Source: Kribbella soli
Lineage (GTDB): Bacteria > Actinomycetota > Actinomycetes > Propionibacteriales > Kribbellaceae
Assembly (NCBI RefSeq): GCF_004331345.1
Contig: NZ_SJJZ01000002.1
Coordinates: forward strand, 992,001-1,056,000
DNA: 64,000 nucleotides
Reading direction: 5' to 3'
Shown: piece by piece, positions 24,304-32,773 of the stretch
Layout: each line of letters starts with the position of its first letter
How positions within the stretch are numbered: position 1 is the stretch's first letter
Translations under genes and position numbers: made by a program
The notes under the pieces: generated by a model
What the model was told of the DNA's origin: nothing
Databases searched by the model: none
Seen by the model: only the letters and a program-made list of their open reading frames with translations

Positions 24304-25578
24304 ATGGAAAATCAAACGACCGAACGAAAGTACATTGCTCAGATCGAGCTGATTCTGGAGGCATTCAGGGGTCAGGTCGCGGTGTTTCCGGAGGACTGGG
24401 AGAAGCGGCCGGAGGGGGCCGACTACCTGTACCGCACCGGAGTGGTTTTGGTCCGCGACAAGGACGTTCCGCGCGTCGTCGAGCTCTTCCAGGGTGGCCG
24501 CCCGGACGAGGGCGGGATCGGCGGCGTCACCCGGCTGCTGCTGCCGGACCGCGTGCCGCCCGAAGCGCCGGAAGACCGTTCGCTCACCCAACGATTCCTC
24601 AAGTACGCCGACCTGCGGCTCGGACGCGGTGTGGCCACACCGGAACACCTGTTCTACGTGACGCCGAGCGTCAGCCCGTGCCCGGCGACCGAGCCCGAGG
24701 AGATGACGCCCGGCGCTCCGCCGGCGCCGCTGCTGCCCACGCCGTACCTGTCCGCGGGCGCCGCGGACGGGCGCGGAGTGAAGGTCGTCGTACTCGATGT
24801 GGGTTGGTCCGACGCGCCCGCGGCGTACTGGCTGGCCGGGGTGACCGGCGATCCGGAGAACGCGTTCGACGGGTCCGGGCGGATCCGGCCGTACGCCGGT
24901 CACGGGACCTTCATCGCCGGTGTCATGCGGGCGATCGCGCCCAACGTGGAGATCGTGGTCAAGAGCTACTTCACCGCGGCCGGTGCGATGTGGGAGTTCG
25001 ATCTCGCGCAGGCACTCGACGAGATTCTCGATCTGGCGCCCGACATCATCAGCCTGTCGGCGGGCACCAGGACGCGGTTCGACCTGGCGCCGCTCGCTCT
25101 GGACGTCTTCGTCCAGACCCGGCTGAACCGCGTCAACGGCCTCACGCTGGTCGCCGCGGCAGGCAACGAGTCGACCAGGGACTATTTCTGGCCGGCCGCG
25201 TTCCCGGAGGCCGTCGGCGTCGGGGCGCTGGCGGACAACGGGCGGGACCGGGCGTGGTTCAGCAACTTCGGTGGCTGGGTCGACGTCTACGCACCGGGCG
25301 AGCACCTGGTGAACGCGTTCCTGACCGGCGACTACGAGTGCACCGAACCGCCGAACACCGGCCAGCTGCGCTCGTTCGCGGGCATGGCCCGGTGGAGCGG
25401 TACGTCGTTCGCGACGCCGCTCGTGGCCGGTCTGATCGCCGGCCGGATGTCGGTCACCGGTGAGAGCGCCAAGCAGGCCGCGGACGCGCTCCTCGCGTTC
25501 GCACTCACGCAGCCCGAGCCGGGCACCGGGCCGGTCCTGCGAGCCGGCGACGCGCTCGCGTCACTCGGCCAGAACTGA
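24304..25578 (+). CDS. Intracellular subtilisin-like (S8) serine protease
   Basis: A 424-residue protease with the full subtilase triad: Asp165 in VVVLDVGW, His200 in YAGHGTFIAGV, Ser368 in WSGTSFATPLVAG, plus the oxyanion Asn288 in AAAGNES. There is no signal peptide, so it is probably cytoplasmic. Residues 1-120 form a separate N-terminal domain (YRTGVVLVRDKDVPRVVELF could be an inhibitor-like pro-domain), followed by a proline-rich linker at 121-150 that looks exposed. I chose ATG 24304; an in-frame ATG at 24262 would sit in the short divergent promoter. The gene is divergent from the CHAT protease and its 5' end is unusually AT-rich. A protease cascade with CHAT is possible. Confidence 0.88.
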   Translation: MENQTTERKYIAQIELILEAFRGQVAVFPEDWEKRPEGADYLYRTGVVLVRDKDVPRVVELFQGGRPDEGGIGGVTRLLLPDRVPPEAPEDRSLTQRFLKYADLRLGRGVATPEHLFYVTPSVSPCPATEPEEMTPGAPPAPLLPTPYLSAGAADGRGVKVVVLDVGWSDAPAAYWLAGVTGDPENAFDGSGRIRPYAGHGTFIAGVMRAIAPNVEIVVKSYFTAAGAMWEFDLAQALDEILDLAPDIISLSAGTRTRFDLAPLALDVFVQTRLNRVNGLTLVAAAGNESTRDYFWPAAFPEAVGVGALADNGRDRAWFSNFGGWVDVYAPGEHLVNAFLTGDYECTEPPNTGQLRSFAGMARWSGTSFATPLVAGLIAGRMSVTGESAKQAADALLAFALTQPEPGTGPVLRAGDALASLGQN

Positions 25579-25589
25579 GCAACGCGCCA

Positions 25590-25636
25590 ACGCGGTGCGG
25601 ATGTTCGGCCTGACCGCCCGGACCTTCGCACCGCGT
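25590..25636. terminator. Possible bidirectional terminator
   Basis: Ten-base perfect arms ACGCGGTGCG and CGCACCGCGT separated by 27 bases, between the convergent subtilase and lipoprotein genes. The loop is long and no U-tract follows, so this is tentative. Confidence 0.35.
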
Positions 25637-25757
25637 CAGCTCCCCCTCTTGCGTGCCCTCGTGCCGCCCTCCCCCCTGCAGCGGCCTGAAGGCTCTCCCC
25701 CACTTCTGCGGAGTCACCCTCGGTGCGGGTTGATACACCCCGTTATCAAGAAAGTTT

Positions 25758-26162
25758 TCAACGGCTCGGCGGCTGCGGCTGCTCACAAAGGAACGGCGCC
25801 CGGTGACCGCCGGAGTGGTAGTTGTACTGCTTCCCGCCGGCCTCGAGGACCGTCCGGTTCCCCGGCACCAGCGCCTGGGTGTAGTGCATCCCCGGCTCCG
25901 GGCAGCCGAGGCTGCCGTCGGGCCAGGTGACGTCCTCGGAGCTGACGACGGTCACCTGTGCCGCATCGACTCCCAGCCGCTTGGTGAGGTCAGCCTTGGC
26001 TTGGTCGACCACACTCCCACCCGGGCTCGCCGGCTCGGAACTACTGCTACTACTGCCGCTGCTGCTCGGCGTCATCGACGGTTGTCCTCCAGTCACCGAT
26101 TCGTTGCCACACGCAACCAGAAGTACGGCTGCCGCGAGCACGGTCGTCACACTGCGCATCAT
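25758..26162 (-). CDS. Small secreted lipoprotein of unknown function
   Basis: A 134-residue protein with a lipoprotein signal (VTTVLAAAVLLVAC, lipobox LVAC) and a Ser/Pro-rich linker (GSSSSSSEPASPG). The globular part reads KRLGVDAAQVTVVSSEDVTWPDGSLGCPEPGMHY, then NYHSGGHRAPFLCE; the two cysteines could form a disulfide. GGGAGG lies five bases before the ATG at 26162. It is anchored outside the membrane. I recognise the small-protein family pattern (CPxPGMxY) but know no function for it. Confidence 0.8.
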   Translation of the reverse strand: MMRSVTTVLAAAVLLVACGNESVTGGQPSMTPSSSGSSSSSSEPASPGGSVVDQAKADLTKRLGVDAAQVTVVSSEDVTWPDGSLGCPEPGMHYTQALVPGNRTVLEAGGKQYNYHSGGHRAPFLCEQPQPPSR

Positions 26163-26214
26163 GATCACCTCCCACAGTAGACGTCGCCCCCGGCCGGTTC
26201 GTTGCAGACCTTTT

Positions 26215-26247
26215 GTTCAAGTTCCGTTTGCCGTCCGTCAGCCGTCG
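26215..26247 (+). promoter_or_regulatory. PHO-box-like 11-base direct repeats
   Basis: Three consecutive 11-base units: GTTCAAGTTCC, GTTTGCCGTCC, GTCAGCCGTCG. They share the GT[TC] start and a TC near the end with 11-base periodicity, resembling PhoP-binding direct repeats of Streptomyces (GTTCACC-type). They sit 42 bases before a PhoX-type phosphatase, the expected place. Confidence 0.4.
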
Positions 26248-26288
26248 GCGTGAAGGATCGCGACAACGTCCCGTCCAAGGAGTCAGCC

Positions 26289-27728
26289 ATGTCTGTCGAT
26301 CGTCGTTCCGTCCTCCGAGGTGCCGCCGTCGGCGCCGCCGGAGTCGGCTTCACCACCGTCGGCGCCGTACCGACGCTCGCCGAGGCCGCACCGGCCTCGC
26401 ACGGCGACCGCTCGCCGTTCCCGCAGCACAAGCCCTTCCCGCCGCTGCTCGACGACCCGAAGGGCCTCCTCGCGCTGCCGGCCGGATTCAAGTACAAGGT
26501 CGTCACCCAGGCCGGTGAGACCAAGCTGACGAGTGGCCAGGTCACGCCGAACGCGCACGACGGCACCGCGGTCTTCAGCACCGGGAACAAGTACCGGCTG
26601 ATCCAGAACCACGAGATCAGTGCCGACGGCCCGCTCGGCGTACCGCAGATCGAGGGCACCGTGTACGACACCGGCGTCGGCGCGGCCGGCGGCTGCACCG
26701 TCATCGACGTCGACAAGGACGGCACCAACCGCGGCGAGTGGGTCGGCATCTCCGGCACCCTGACGAACTGCGCCGGCGGCCCGACGCCGTGGGGCACCTG
26801 GATGACCTGCGAGGAGACCGAGAACAAGGCCAACGGCACCACCCGGCTGAAGGACCACGGGTACGTCTTCGAGGTCTGGGGCGACGGGAAGACCGCGCAC
26901 CCGGTGCCGCTGAAGGCCCTCGGCCGGTACGCCCACGAGGCGCTCGCGATCGACGAGGACCGGACCCACATCTACCTGTCCGAGGACGCCTCCGGCCCGA
27001 ACGGCACCTTCTACCGCTGGTCGGCGCCGCGCGGCTACAAGCTCGGCCCGCGCAGCTGGCAGGACCTGCAGAACAAGGACTTCGGCACCCTCGAGGCGCT
27101 GGCCATCCTCGGTGACGACGGCAAGCCGATCCCGGATGTCGCGTACCTGACGTCAGCTCAGCTGCTCCGCCCGTTCCGGGTCGCGTGGGTTCCGGTTCCG
27201 GACCGCGACGGCGCCACGACCTCGGTGCGCAAGCAGTTCACCGACGGCCAGATCACCCGCGGCAAGAAGTTCGAGGGCGTCTACGGCACCAAGCAGGGCG
27301 TGTACGTCGTGAACTCGTACGCCGAGTCCGGCACCGCCGACCTGCCCGCCGACGCGGTCCCGCACGACGGCATGGTCTGGTTCTACAACTACGACGCCAA
27401 GACCATCCAGCTGGTCACGTACTTCCCGGAGAACGCCGCCGCGAACTCCGTCGAGTCGAAGTTCCAGGACCTCAACTTCGACGGCCCGGACAACGTCACC
27501 GTGACGCCGTGGGGCTCGCTGATCCTCGCCGAGGACGGTCAGGCCAGCAGCCACGTGCTGAGCGCGACGCCGGGCGGCCCGACGTACGCCATCGCCCGGA
27601 ACATGCTGAACGACTCCGAGTTCACCGGCCCGACGTTCTCCGCCGACGGCAAGGTGCTCTTCGTCAACATCCAGACGCCGGGCATCACGCTGGCCATCAC
27701 CGGCCCGTGGCGCGACTACCTCGGCTGA
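26289..27728 (+). CDS. PhoX-type (DUF839) secreted phosphatase
   Basis: A 479-residue protein with a twin-arginine signal (DRRSVLRGAAVGAAGVGF), so it is folded and loaded with cofactor before export. The mature part matches the PhoX/DUF839 beta-propeller: RLIQNHEISADG, AGGCTVIDVDKDG, TPWGTWMTCEE and NVTVTPWGSLILAEDG. PhoX enzymes are calcium/iron phosphatases that release phosphate from organic esters. AAGGAG precedes the ATG. The direct repeats upstream suggest phosphate-starvation control. The 3' end overlaps the convergent serine hydrolase gene by 32 bases. Confidence 0.88.
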   Translation: MSVDRRSVLRGAAVGAAGVGFTTVGAVPTLAEAAPASHGDRSPFPQHKPFPPLLDDPKGLLALPAGFKYKVVTQAGETKLTSGQVTPNAHDGTAVFSTGNKYRLIQNHEISADGPLGVPQIEGTVYDTGVGAAGGCTVIDVDKDGTNRGEWVGISGTLTNCAGGPTPWGTWMTCEETENKANGTTRLKDHGYVFEVWGDGKTAHPVPLKALGRYAHEALAIDEDRTHIYLSEDASGPNGTFYRWSAPRGYKLGPRSWQDLQNKDFGTLEALAILGDDGKPIPDVAYLTSAQLLRPFRVAWVPVPDRDGATTSVRKQFTDGQITRGKKFEGVYGTKQGVYVVNSYAESGTADLPADAVPHDGMVWFYNYDAKTIQLVTYFPENAAANSVESKFQDLNFDGPDNVTVTPWGSLILAEDGQASSHVLSATPGGPTYAIARNMLNDSEFTGPTFSADGKVLFVNIQTPGITLAITGPWRDYLG

Positions 27729-28803
27729 GTGCTCCCAAGAGCGTGAGCGATCGGTCGTCCGGACCCATACGCACCTCGTTCATCAAGTAGGAGTAGGCGG
27801 TCTCGCGACCCGGCCAGGCACCGTGTCGCGAGCCGCCCGCCCCGGCGTGACCGAAGGCGTCGGGCTGGTCGCCCATCCGCCCGTCACCGGTCTGCAGTTC
27901 GTAGCCGGCGCCGTACGCCATCGGGGTTCCCCAGGTCGGCTCGGCGCCACGCCGGAGCTCGCGCCGGCCCAGCTCGACGGTCGCCGGCGTCAGGACGCGG
28001 ACGCCGTCCACCTCGCCCAGCATCGACGCGTAGAAACGCGCCATCCCGCGCGCCGTCGCGTAGCCGCCGACCGCGGCCAGTCCGGCGGTGCGGTACTCGA
28101 CGCTGTTCCAGATCTTCTCCGAGCCCGGGATCCACAGCGGGTTCGGCCGGTTCAGCTCAGTCCACGGCCCGTCGACGAGGACGCCGTCCGGCGCGATCAT
28201 CGCCGCCGCCCGCCAGTGCAGCTCCTCCGGCAGGCCGATCCACACCTCGAGCCCGATTGCTTGAGCGAATTCCTCGGCGAAGAAGCGGCTGACGGTCCGT
28301 CCGTCCACTCGCCGTACCAGCTCGTCCAGCAGCCAGCCCCACGTCACCGCGTGGTACATGAACCCGGCGCGGGGATCGGACGCCGGCGCCTGCGCGGCCA
28401 GGTGCGCCGCCATCGCGTCGTGGTCGTACAGGTCGGCGTACCCGGCCTCGACCCACGGCAGCCGGGCCTGGTGGGACAGGACCTGCGCGATCGTCGTACG
28501 TTCCTTGCCCTCGGCACCGAACTCGGGCCAGTAGCGGCTAAGCGGATCGTCCAGTTGCAGCCGGCCGCGCTGCGCCAGCAGCAGGATGCACGCGCTGGTG
28601 AGGCCCTTGGTCCCGGAGAACATCAGATGCACCGTGTCGCGATCCCACGCCCGGCCGGTCTCCGGGTCGGCCGTACCGCCCCACAGATCGACCACCAACT
28701 CGCCCCGGTGGTACGCCGCGAACGCCGCGCCCAGCTCGCCGCGCTCGGTGAAGTTCCGCTCGAACGCCTCGGCGACGTCCTCGTATCCCGCTGCTGTCCA
28801 CAT
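27697..28803 (-). CDS. Serine hydrolase of the beta-lactamase/EstB family
   Basis: A 368-residue class C beta-lactamase-like hydrolase. The nucleophile motif is FSGTKGL (SxxK) near residue 64, the tyrosine motif is YHAVTWGW, and HAGAGG near the C-terminus replaces the KTG box. No signal peptide is present, so it is an intracellular esterase rather than a beta-lactamase. A promoter motif (28810-28826) almost identical to one before the MFS gene lies seven bases upstream of the ATG, so both are likely controlled by the TetR protein between them. The ATG directly follows a TACTAT -10, so the mRNA may be leaderless. Confidence 0.88.
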   Translation of the reverse strand: MWTAAGYEDVAEAFERNFTERGELGAAFAAYHRGELVVDLWGGTADPETGRAWDRDTVHLMFSGTKGLTSACILLLAQRGRLQLDDPLSRYWPEFGAEGKERTTIAQVLSHQARLPWVEAGYADLYDHDAMAAHLAAQAPASDPRAGFMYHAVTWGWLLDELVRRVDGRTVSRFFAEEFAQAIGLEVWIGLPEELHWRAAAMIAPDGVLVDGPWTELNRPNPLWIPGSEKIWNSVEYRTAGLAAVGGYATARGMARFYASMLGEVDGVRVLTPATVELGRRELRRGAEPTWGTPMAYGAGYELQTGDGRMGDQPDAFGHAGAGGSRHGAWPGRETAYSYLMNEVRMGPDDRSLTLLGALSRGSRATGR

Positions 28804-28809
28804 GGAATC

Positions 28810-28826
28810 AGATAGTACCGATCGTT
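28810..28826 (-). promoter_or_regulatory. Shared TetR operator/-10 element, serine hydrolase copy
   Basis: AGATAGTACCGATCGTT matches 30551-30567 at 16 of 17 positions. In the minus direction it contains the -10-like TACTAT, eight bases before the ATG at 28803, implying a very short or absent leader. The CGATCG core gives partial dyad symmetry. Confidence 0.6.
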
Positions 28827-28874
28827 CTTAAGTTGGTCCAGCTCGGTATGGTGGAACGTGGAGGTGGTGGCCCG

Positions 28875-29462
28875 ATGCCGGTCAAGGCTGGGGAACGGCT
28901 GGATCCCGAGGCGACGAAGGCCCGGATCCTGAAGGCGGCGGCGGACGTGTTCGGCCGGCGCGGGATCCATGCGGCCGGGATCAACGAGGTCGTCGAGGCG
29001 GCCGGCGCATCCAAACTCACCATCTACAAGAACTTCGGCTCCAAGGAAGGGCTGGTCGAGGCGGTTCTCACCGACCGCACGCAGCGGGTCCGGGCGTGGC
29101 ACCACCAGGCCGTCGAGCAGGCCGGCGGGAACGCGAGAGAGCGCATTCTCGTGGTCTTCGACCTGGTAGCGAGCTGGTACGCCGAAGCCGGGTTCCGCGG
29201 CTGCGCGATGATGAACGCGGCCACCGAGGACCGCGGTCAGGAGGGCGCGCCGCGACGGCTCGCGCAGGACCATCTCGCCTTCTACCGCTCGCTTTTCGAG
29301 CGACTGCTGAGCGAGGCCGGGGCGCGTGACCCGAAGGCATCCGCGCGGCAACTGGTCGTCGTACTGGAAGGTGCCACGCTGATCAGCGCGGTGGACCAGG
29401 ATCCCGGCCTGGGCGCGGAGGCGCGGGTCATCGTGGAGACACTGCTCGACGCGGCATTCTGA
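28875..29462 (+). CDS. TetR-family regulator
   Basis: A 195-residue regulator with a helix-turn-helix (ILKAAADVFGRRGIHAAGI, then VVEAAGASKLTIYKNFGSKEGLVEAV). GGAGGT lies nine bases before the ATG at 28875; in-frame ATGs at 28848 and 28833 are less well placed. It is flanked by a serine hydrolase (divergent) and an MFS transporter (convergent), each behind the same 17-base motif, so it probably represses both. An efflux pump plus hydrolase suggests a response to a small toxic ester, lactone or drug. Confidence 0.87.
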   Translation: MPVKAGERLDPEATKARILKAAADVFGRRGIHAAGINEVVEAAGASKLTIYKNFGSKEGLVEAVLTDRTQRVRAWHHQAVEQAGGNARERILVVFDLVASWYAEAGFRGCAMMNAATEDRGQEGAPRRLAQDHLAFYRSLFERLLSEAGARDPKASARQLVVVLEGATLISAVDQDPGLGAEARVIVETLLDAAF

Positions 29463-30543
29463 GCAGTACGACGACACACGCGAGTCCCGCTCCGGCTGCC
29501 ACCAGAAACGCCGCGCGGAACCCGGCCTGCTCGGCGACGAATCCGCCGAGCGGGCCCGCGACCATCACCCCGAGATCCCAGAACGACGTCATCACCCCCA
29601 TCGACACCCCGGGCCGCAAACCCCGCACCCGGTCCAACGTCATCGAGACACAGGCCGGGTAGACCAACGCCAGCCCGAGACCGGCCAGCGCGGTGGAGAT
29701 TGTTGCGCCGACCGGCCCGTTCGCGAGAGCGATCCCGACCAGCGCGACGATCTCCACGGCGACGGTCGAGGCCGCGACCACGCGTCCGCCGTACCGATCG
29801 ACCAACGGACTCCCGGCAAACCGCACCACCAGGAAGGCCGCCGCAAACACCGCCAGCGCGACATTGTCGACGCCGATCGCGCCGGCCCGCAACCGCAGTA
29901 CGAGCAACGCAGCGACCGTGCCGTAGCAGTAAGCCGCCAGCCCAATAATTGCCCCCGGCAACGGGACCCCGCGTGGCACCAGGTTCCGGATCCGCACCAA
30001 CGGCTCACCCCGACCCGGATCACGCCGCGTCGTCAGCACCAGCACGGCCGACGCGGCAGACAGGGCAACGACCGCCCACCAAACCCCGTCTCCAACAAGA
30101 GTCCCGAGCAGCGGGCCGGCGGCGAGGCCGCCCCACATCGACAAACCGAACCAGCCCGCCAACCGACCACGCTGGGCCACCCGCGTACCCGCCAGAACCC
30201 AGGGCAAGGCGGCTGAGAAGAGCGCCGCCTCACCCGCGCCCATCACGAGGCGAGCGAGCAGCAACACACCCAAGTTCGGCGCCAAAAGTTGCCCGAGGCC
30301 CCCAAGAGCCGCCAGTACTCCCCCGGCGATGACCACCGGCCGCGACCAGCCCGCATCGGCCAGCCACCCCGCGAACGGCCGGCCGCAGGCGGTCGCGAGG
30401 AACGCAATCCCGACCGCGGTCCCACTCGCCAACGCCCCACCGCCAAACCTCTCCGGCACGTACGACGGCAAGGCTTGCAAGGCCGCCCCAAACGCCAGAT
30501 ACCCACACAGCACCGCCACCCACAACCGCCGCACCGGAACCAT
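29428..30543 (-). CDS. MFS transporter
   Basis: A 371-residue major facilitator protein with about 12 hydrophobic segments and the loop motif GRPFAGWLADAGWSRPVV after the second. It is shorter than most drug exporters but complete. The ATG at 30543 follows a TACTAT -10 by nine bases, so the mRNA may be leaderless; the motif matches that of the serine hydrolase gene. The 3' end overlaps the TetR gene by 35 bases. It probably exports the ligand of that TetR. Confidence 0.85.
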   Translation of the reverse strand: MVPVRRLWVAVLCGYLAFGAALQALPSYVPERFGGGALASGTAVGIAFLATACGRPFAGWLADAGWSRPVVIAGGVLAALGGLGQLLAPNLGVLLLARLVMGAGEAALFSAALPWVLAGTRVAQRGRLAGWFGLSMWGGLAAGPLLGTLVGDGVWWAVVALSAASAVLVLTTRRDPGRGEPLVRIRNLVPRGVPLPGAIIGLAAYCYGTVAALLVLRLRAGAIGVDNVALAVFAAAFLVVRFAGSPLVDRYGGRVVAASTVAVEIVALVGIALANGPVGATISTALAGLGLALVYPACVSMTLDRVRGLRPGVSMGVMTSFWDLGVMVAGPLGGFVAEQAGFRAAFLVAAGAGLACVVVLLRMPRRAVSPR

Positions 30544-30550
30544 CACCCGA

Positions 30551-30567
30551 AGATAGTACCGCTCGTT
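30551..30567 (-). promoter_or_regulatory. Shared TetR operator/-10 element, MFS copy
   Basis: AGATAGTACCGCTCGTT, the partner of 28810-28826, located seven bases upstream of the MFS start codon in the same relative position. Confidence 0.6.
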
Positions 30568-30648
30568 ACCATCTCCTCGCACGCGCGCACCCTGCGCTCC
30601 TCGAACCCGACCTTGAGCACTCACCAACCATTTTCAGCACCGTCATTT

Positions 30649-30702
30649 GGTTGACCGGCACCCAAGGTCGCCGCTCCGTGGTTGGCCGGAGCCCAAAGTC
30701 GC
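30649..30702. repeat. Intergenic 23-base direct repeat
   Basis: Two copies (30649-30671 and 30680-30702, period 31) agree at 19 of 23 positions; each reads GGTTG-CCGG-CCCAA-GTCGC with variable bases between. They lie between the MFS start and the BNR protein stop, in DNA with no gene. The pattern may be an interspersed extragenic repeat of this genome. Confidence 0.5.
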
Positions 30703-30726
30703 GCCGCCCCGCCGGCGCCGCGGGTG

Positions 30727-32022
30727 TTATCTGGGTTGGTCGAGGAGGACGATTTCGCAGTTGTAGTGCTGGGAGGCTGTCATGTGGCCGCGGAACCAGA
30801 GGAGCGGTACACGGTTCGGGTCGCCGGGGGCGACGATCGGGCGGAGATTGTCGGCGGTCGAGTTCTCGGTGACCGGTGTCCACGTCCACGTGGTCCCGGC
30901 GTCCGTCGTACGGGCGTGGAAGATCTCGTGGTGCTTCAGCGCAGTGCCGTCGCGTGGGTCGATCGGGGTCGAGACGTAGAGCGAGTCGAGGTCGTACGGG
31001 TCGATCGCGACCAGGCCGGTGTAGTCGTTCTCGTGCGGCAGGAGACCGTGGCCGGCTTTGGCCAGTTGATGCACCTGCCAGGTGCCGCCCGGAGCGAGAC
31101 GTGCGTAGAAGAAGCGGTGATCCGGCACCGGGTGGTCGCGCGCGAAAGCGCTCTCTGACGTTTCCGGGGTGTCGTGACGGGCGAGCAGGATCGCCGCGAG
31201 GGTGCCGTCGTCGGCGCGGCGGATGTCGACGGTCCAGCAGTGCGTCATCGGTTCGCCGTCCCAGACCGAGTCCGCGGCGAGGACCGTGGTCAGCTCCACC
31301 TGCGACGGCGCGTCGGCGTCCAGCGCGATCTCGTCCACCACGGTCCCGTCGGTCCGGTGCAGCGCGCCGGCCTCCAGGTACCCGTGGTAGATCGAGTTGT
31401 TGTAGTCGCGCGGATGATGATCCGTCGTGATCAGATCCACGCGCGTCGGCGTGGAGACGTAACGGGTGTAGCCGTTGACATAGCCGATCTTCGGGCGGGT
31501 GAAGAGCTTCCCGGCGTACGTCCAGGTATCACCCTCGTCGTCCGACACCAGTGCGCACGGGTCGTCGTTGACCGCTCGCGCGAAGCAGTACAGCCGGCCG
31601 TCGAGTTCGTGCAGGTTCGAGTACGTGACACCGCGACCGCCGGTGAACTCACTCCAGTCGAACGACTGCTCCGGGCCCCACTTCCGCGGATCGCCCGGCT
31701 CGCTCACCCGCCACCGCGTCAGGTTGTCGGTCTTGTGCTTCGTGTACACGGCCAGCCAGCGCCCGTCGCTGCGTCGCCACAACGCCGGCACATCATGGTC
31801 GTCGGCCTCGAACCGCTCATGCAGTACGACGACCTCCGCCGAACCGGTGCGCAACTCCACCACGGTCAGCTCGACATTGCCGGCCCGTGCGTCTCCCCCG
31901 GGCCCCTCCGGAGCCGCGATCGACCCGACGACGAGCACCCCGCCCTCCGGAGCCACCACCGCCCGCTCATCCTGGAACCAGCACCAAGCACCGTTGTCGT
32001 TGATCACCCGAGCCGCATCCAT
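30727..32022 (-). CDS. BNR_4-type beta-propeller protein
   Basis: A 431-residue protein without signal peptide. It opens with INDNGAWCWFQDERAVV, the typical start of BNR repeat-containing (BNR_4) proteins, and has Asp-box-like turns (VSDDEGDTWTYAG, TTDAGTTWTWTP). BNR_4 relatives include polysaccharide lyases and putative glycosidases acting on rhamnose- or uronate-containing polymers. The start is ATG 32022; a GTG two codons earlier is possible. A LacI-type palindrome lies 34 bases upstream, in line with sugar control. The substrate is unknown, and a lyase role is only a family-level guess. Confidence 0.8.
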   Translation of the reverse strand: MDAARVINDNGAWCWFQDERAVVAPEGGVLVVGSIAAPEGPGGDARAGNVELTVVELRTGSAEVVVLHERFEADDHDVPALWRRSDGRWLAVYTKHKTDNLTRWRVSEPGDPRKWGPEQSFDWSEFTGGRGVTYSNLHELDGRLYCFARAVNDDPCALVSDDEGDTWTYAGKLFTRPKIGYVNGYTRYVSTPTRVDLITTDHHPRDYNNSIYHGYLEAGALHRTDGTVVDEIALDADAPSQVELTTVLAADSVWDGEPMTHCWTVDIRRADDGTLAAILLARHDTPETSESAFARDHPVPDHRFFYARLAPGGTWQVHQLAKAGHGLLPHENDYTGLVAIDPYDLDSLYVSTPIDPRDGTALKHHEIFHARTTDAGTTWTWTPVTENSTADNLRPIVAPGDPNRVPLLWFRGHMTASQHYNCEIVLLDQPR

Positions 32023-32055
32023 GGCCACCCAGTGTGGCAGGGAACCTGGTGCATG

Positions 32056-32069
32056 GGTAAGCGCTTGCC
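32056..32069. promoter_or_regulatory. LacI-type operator before the BNR protein
   Basis: GGTAAGCGCTTGCC, a near-perfect palindrome around AAGCGCTT, which is the core of many LacI/GalR-family carbohydrate operators in actinobacteria. No LacI gene is in the window. Confidence 0.5.
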
Positions 32070-32129
32070 AGCATGTGGTCAGCTGAGACGACGGCTCCCC
32101 GCATCGCGAGCGGTGCGAGGATCGGGAGT

Positions 32130-32762
32130 ATGCCGATCGACCAGCACCTTCTGCTCGCGTTTCTGCTGACCACGACGATCGCGATGATCACGCCCGGACC
32201 GGACATGCTGTTCATCCTCGGCTGCGGGATGCGCAGCGGGCCGCGGGCCGGTCTGCTGGCGACGGCCGGCGTGGCGACGAGTGAGGCGGTCCATGTCGCG
32301 GTGGCCGCGGCCGGGTTGGCCGCGTTGTTCGCGGCGGTGCCGGTCGCGTTCACCGCGGTCCGGATCGTCGGCGCGGCATACCTCGTCTATCTCGGCGTGC
32401 AGATGATCCGGCACCGCAACGACGCCGTCGACGACGGGCCGGCCGGCGACGCCGCGATGTCCGGACGGAAGGCGTACCTGACCGGACTGACCACGAACCT
32501 GCTGAACCCGAAGATGGTCACGTTCACGATCGCGTTCCTGCCGCAGTTCGTGGTGCCGGCCCGGGGGCAGGTGTGGCTGCAGTTCGCGATCCTCGGGGCG
32601 ATCCTGATCGTGCTGGAGTTCCTGGTCGACGGGACGGTCGGCCTGCTGGCCGGGCGGATCGGGAACTGGCTGCGCACCCGCCGTACCGCCCGGCGCCGGA
32701 TCGACACCGCCACCGGCGGCATCTTCATCGGACTCGGCGTCCGCCTCGCACTCCTGCGTTAG
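32130..32762 (+). CDS. LysE-family amino-acid exporter
   Basis: A 210-residue LysE/RhtB-type translocator with about six membrane segments. The signature TTTIAMITPGPDMLFILGCG is near residue 15 and LTTNLLNPKMVTFTIAFLPQF near 115. GGGAG lies just before the ATG. It should export a small amino acid or homoserine-lactone-like compound. It stands alone between divergent and convergent neighbours. Confidence 0.9.
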   Translation: MPIDQHLLLAFLLTTTIAMITPGPDMLFILGCGMRSGPRAGLLATAGVATSEAVHVAVAAAGLAALFAAVPVAFTAVRIVGAAYLVYLGVQMIRHRNDAVDDGPAGDAAMSGRKAYLTGLTTNLLNPKMVTFTIAFLPQFVVPARGQVWLQFAILGAILIVLEFLVDGTVGLLAGRIGNWLRTRRTARRRIDTATGGIFIGLGVRLALLR

Positions 32763-32773
32763 ACCAAGCTGAC

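Noticed and set aside
27697..28803. Calling the SxxK hydrolase a beta-lactamase resistance gene
   Set aside because: It lacks a signal peptide and the KTG box; EstB-type esterase is the better description.
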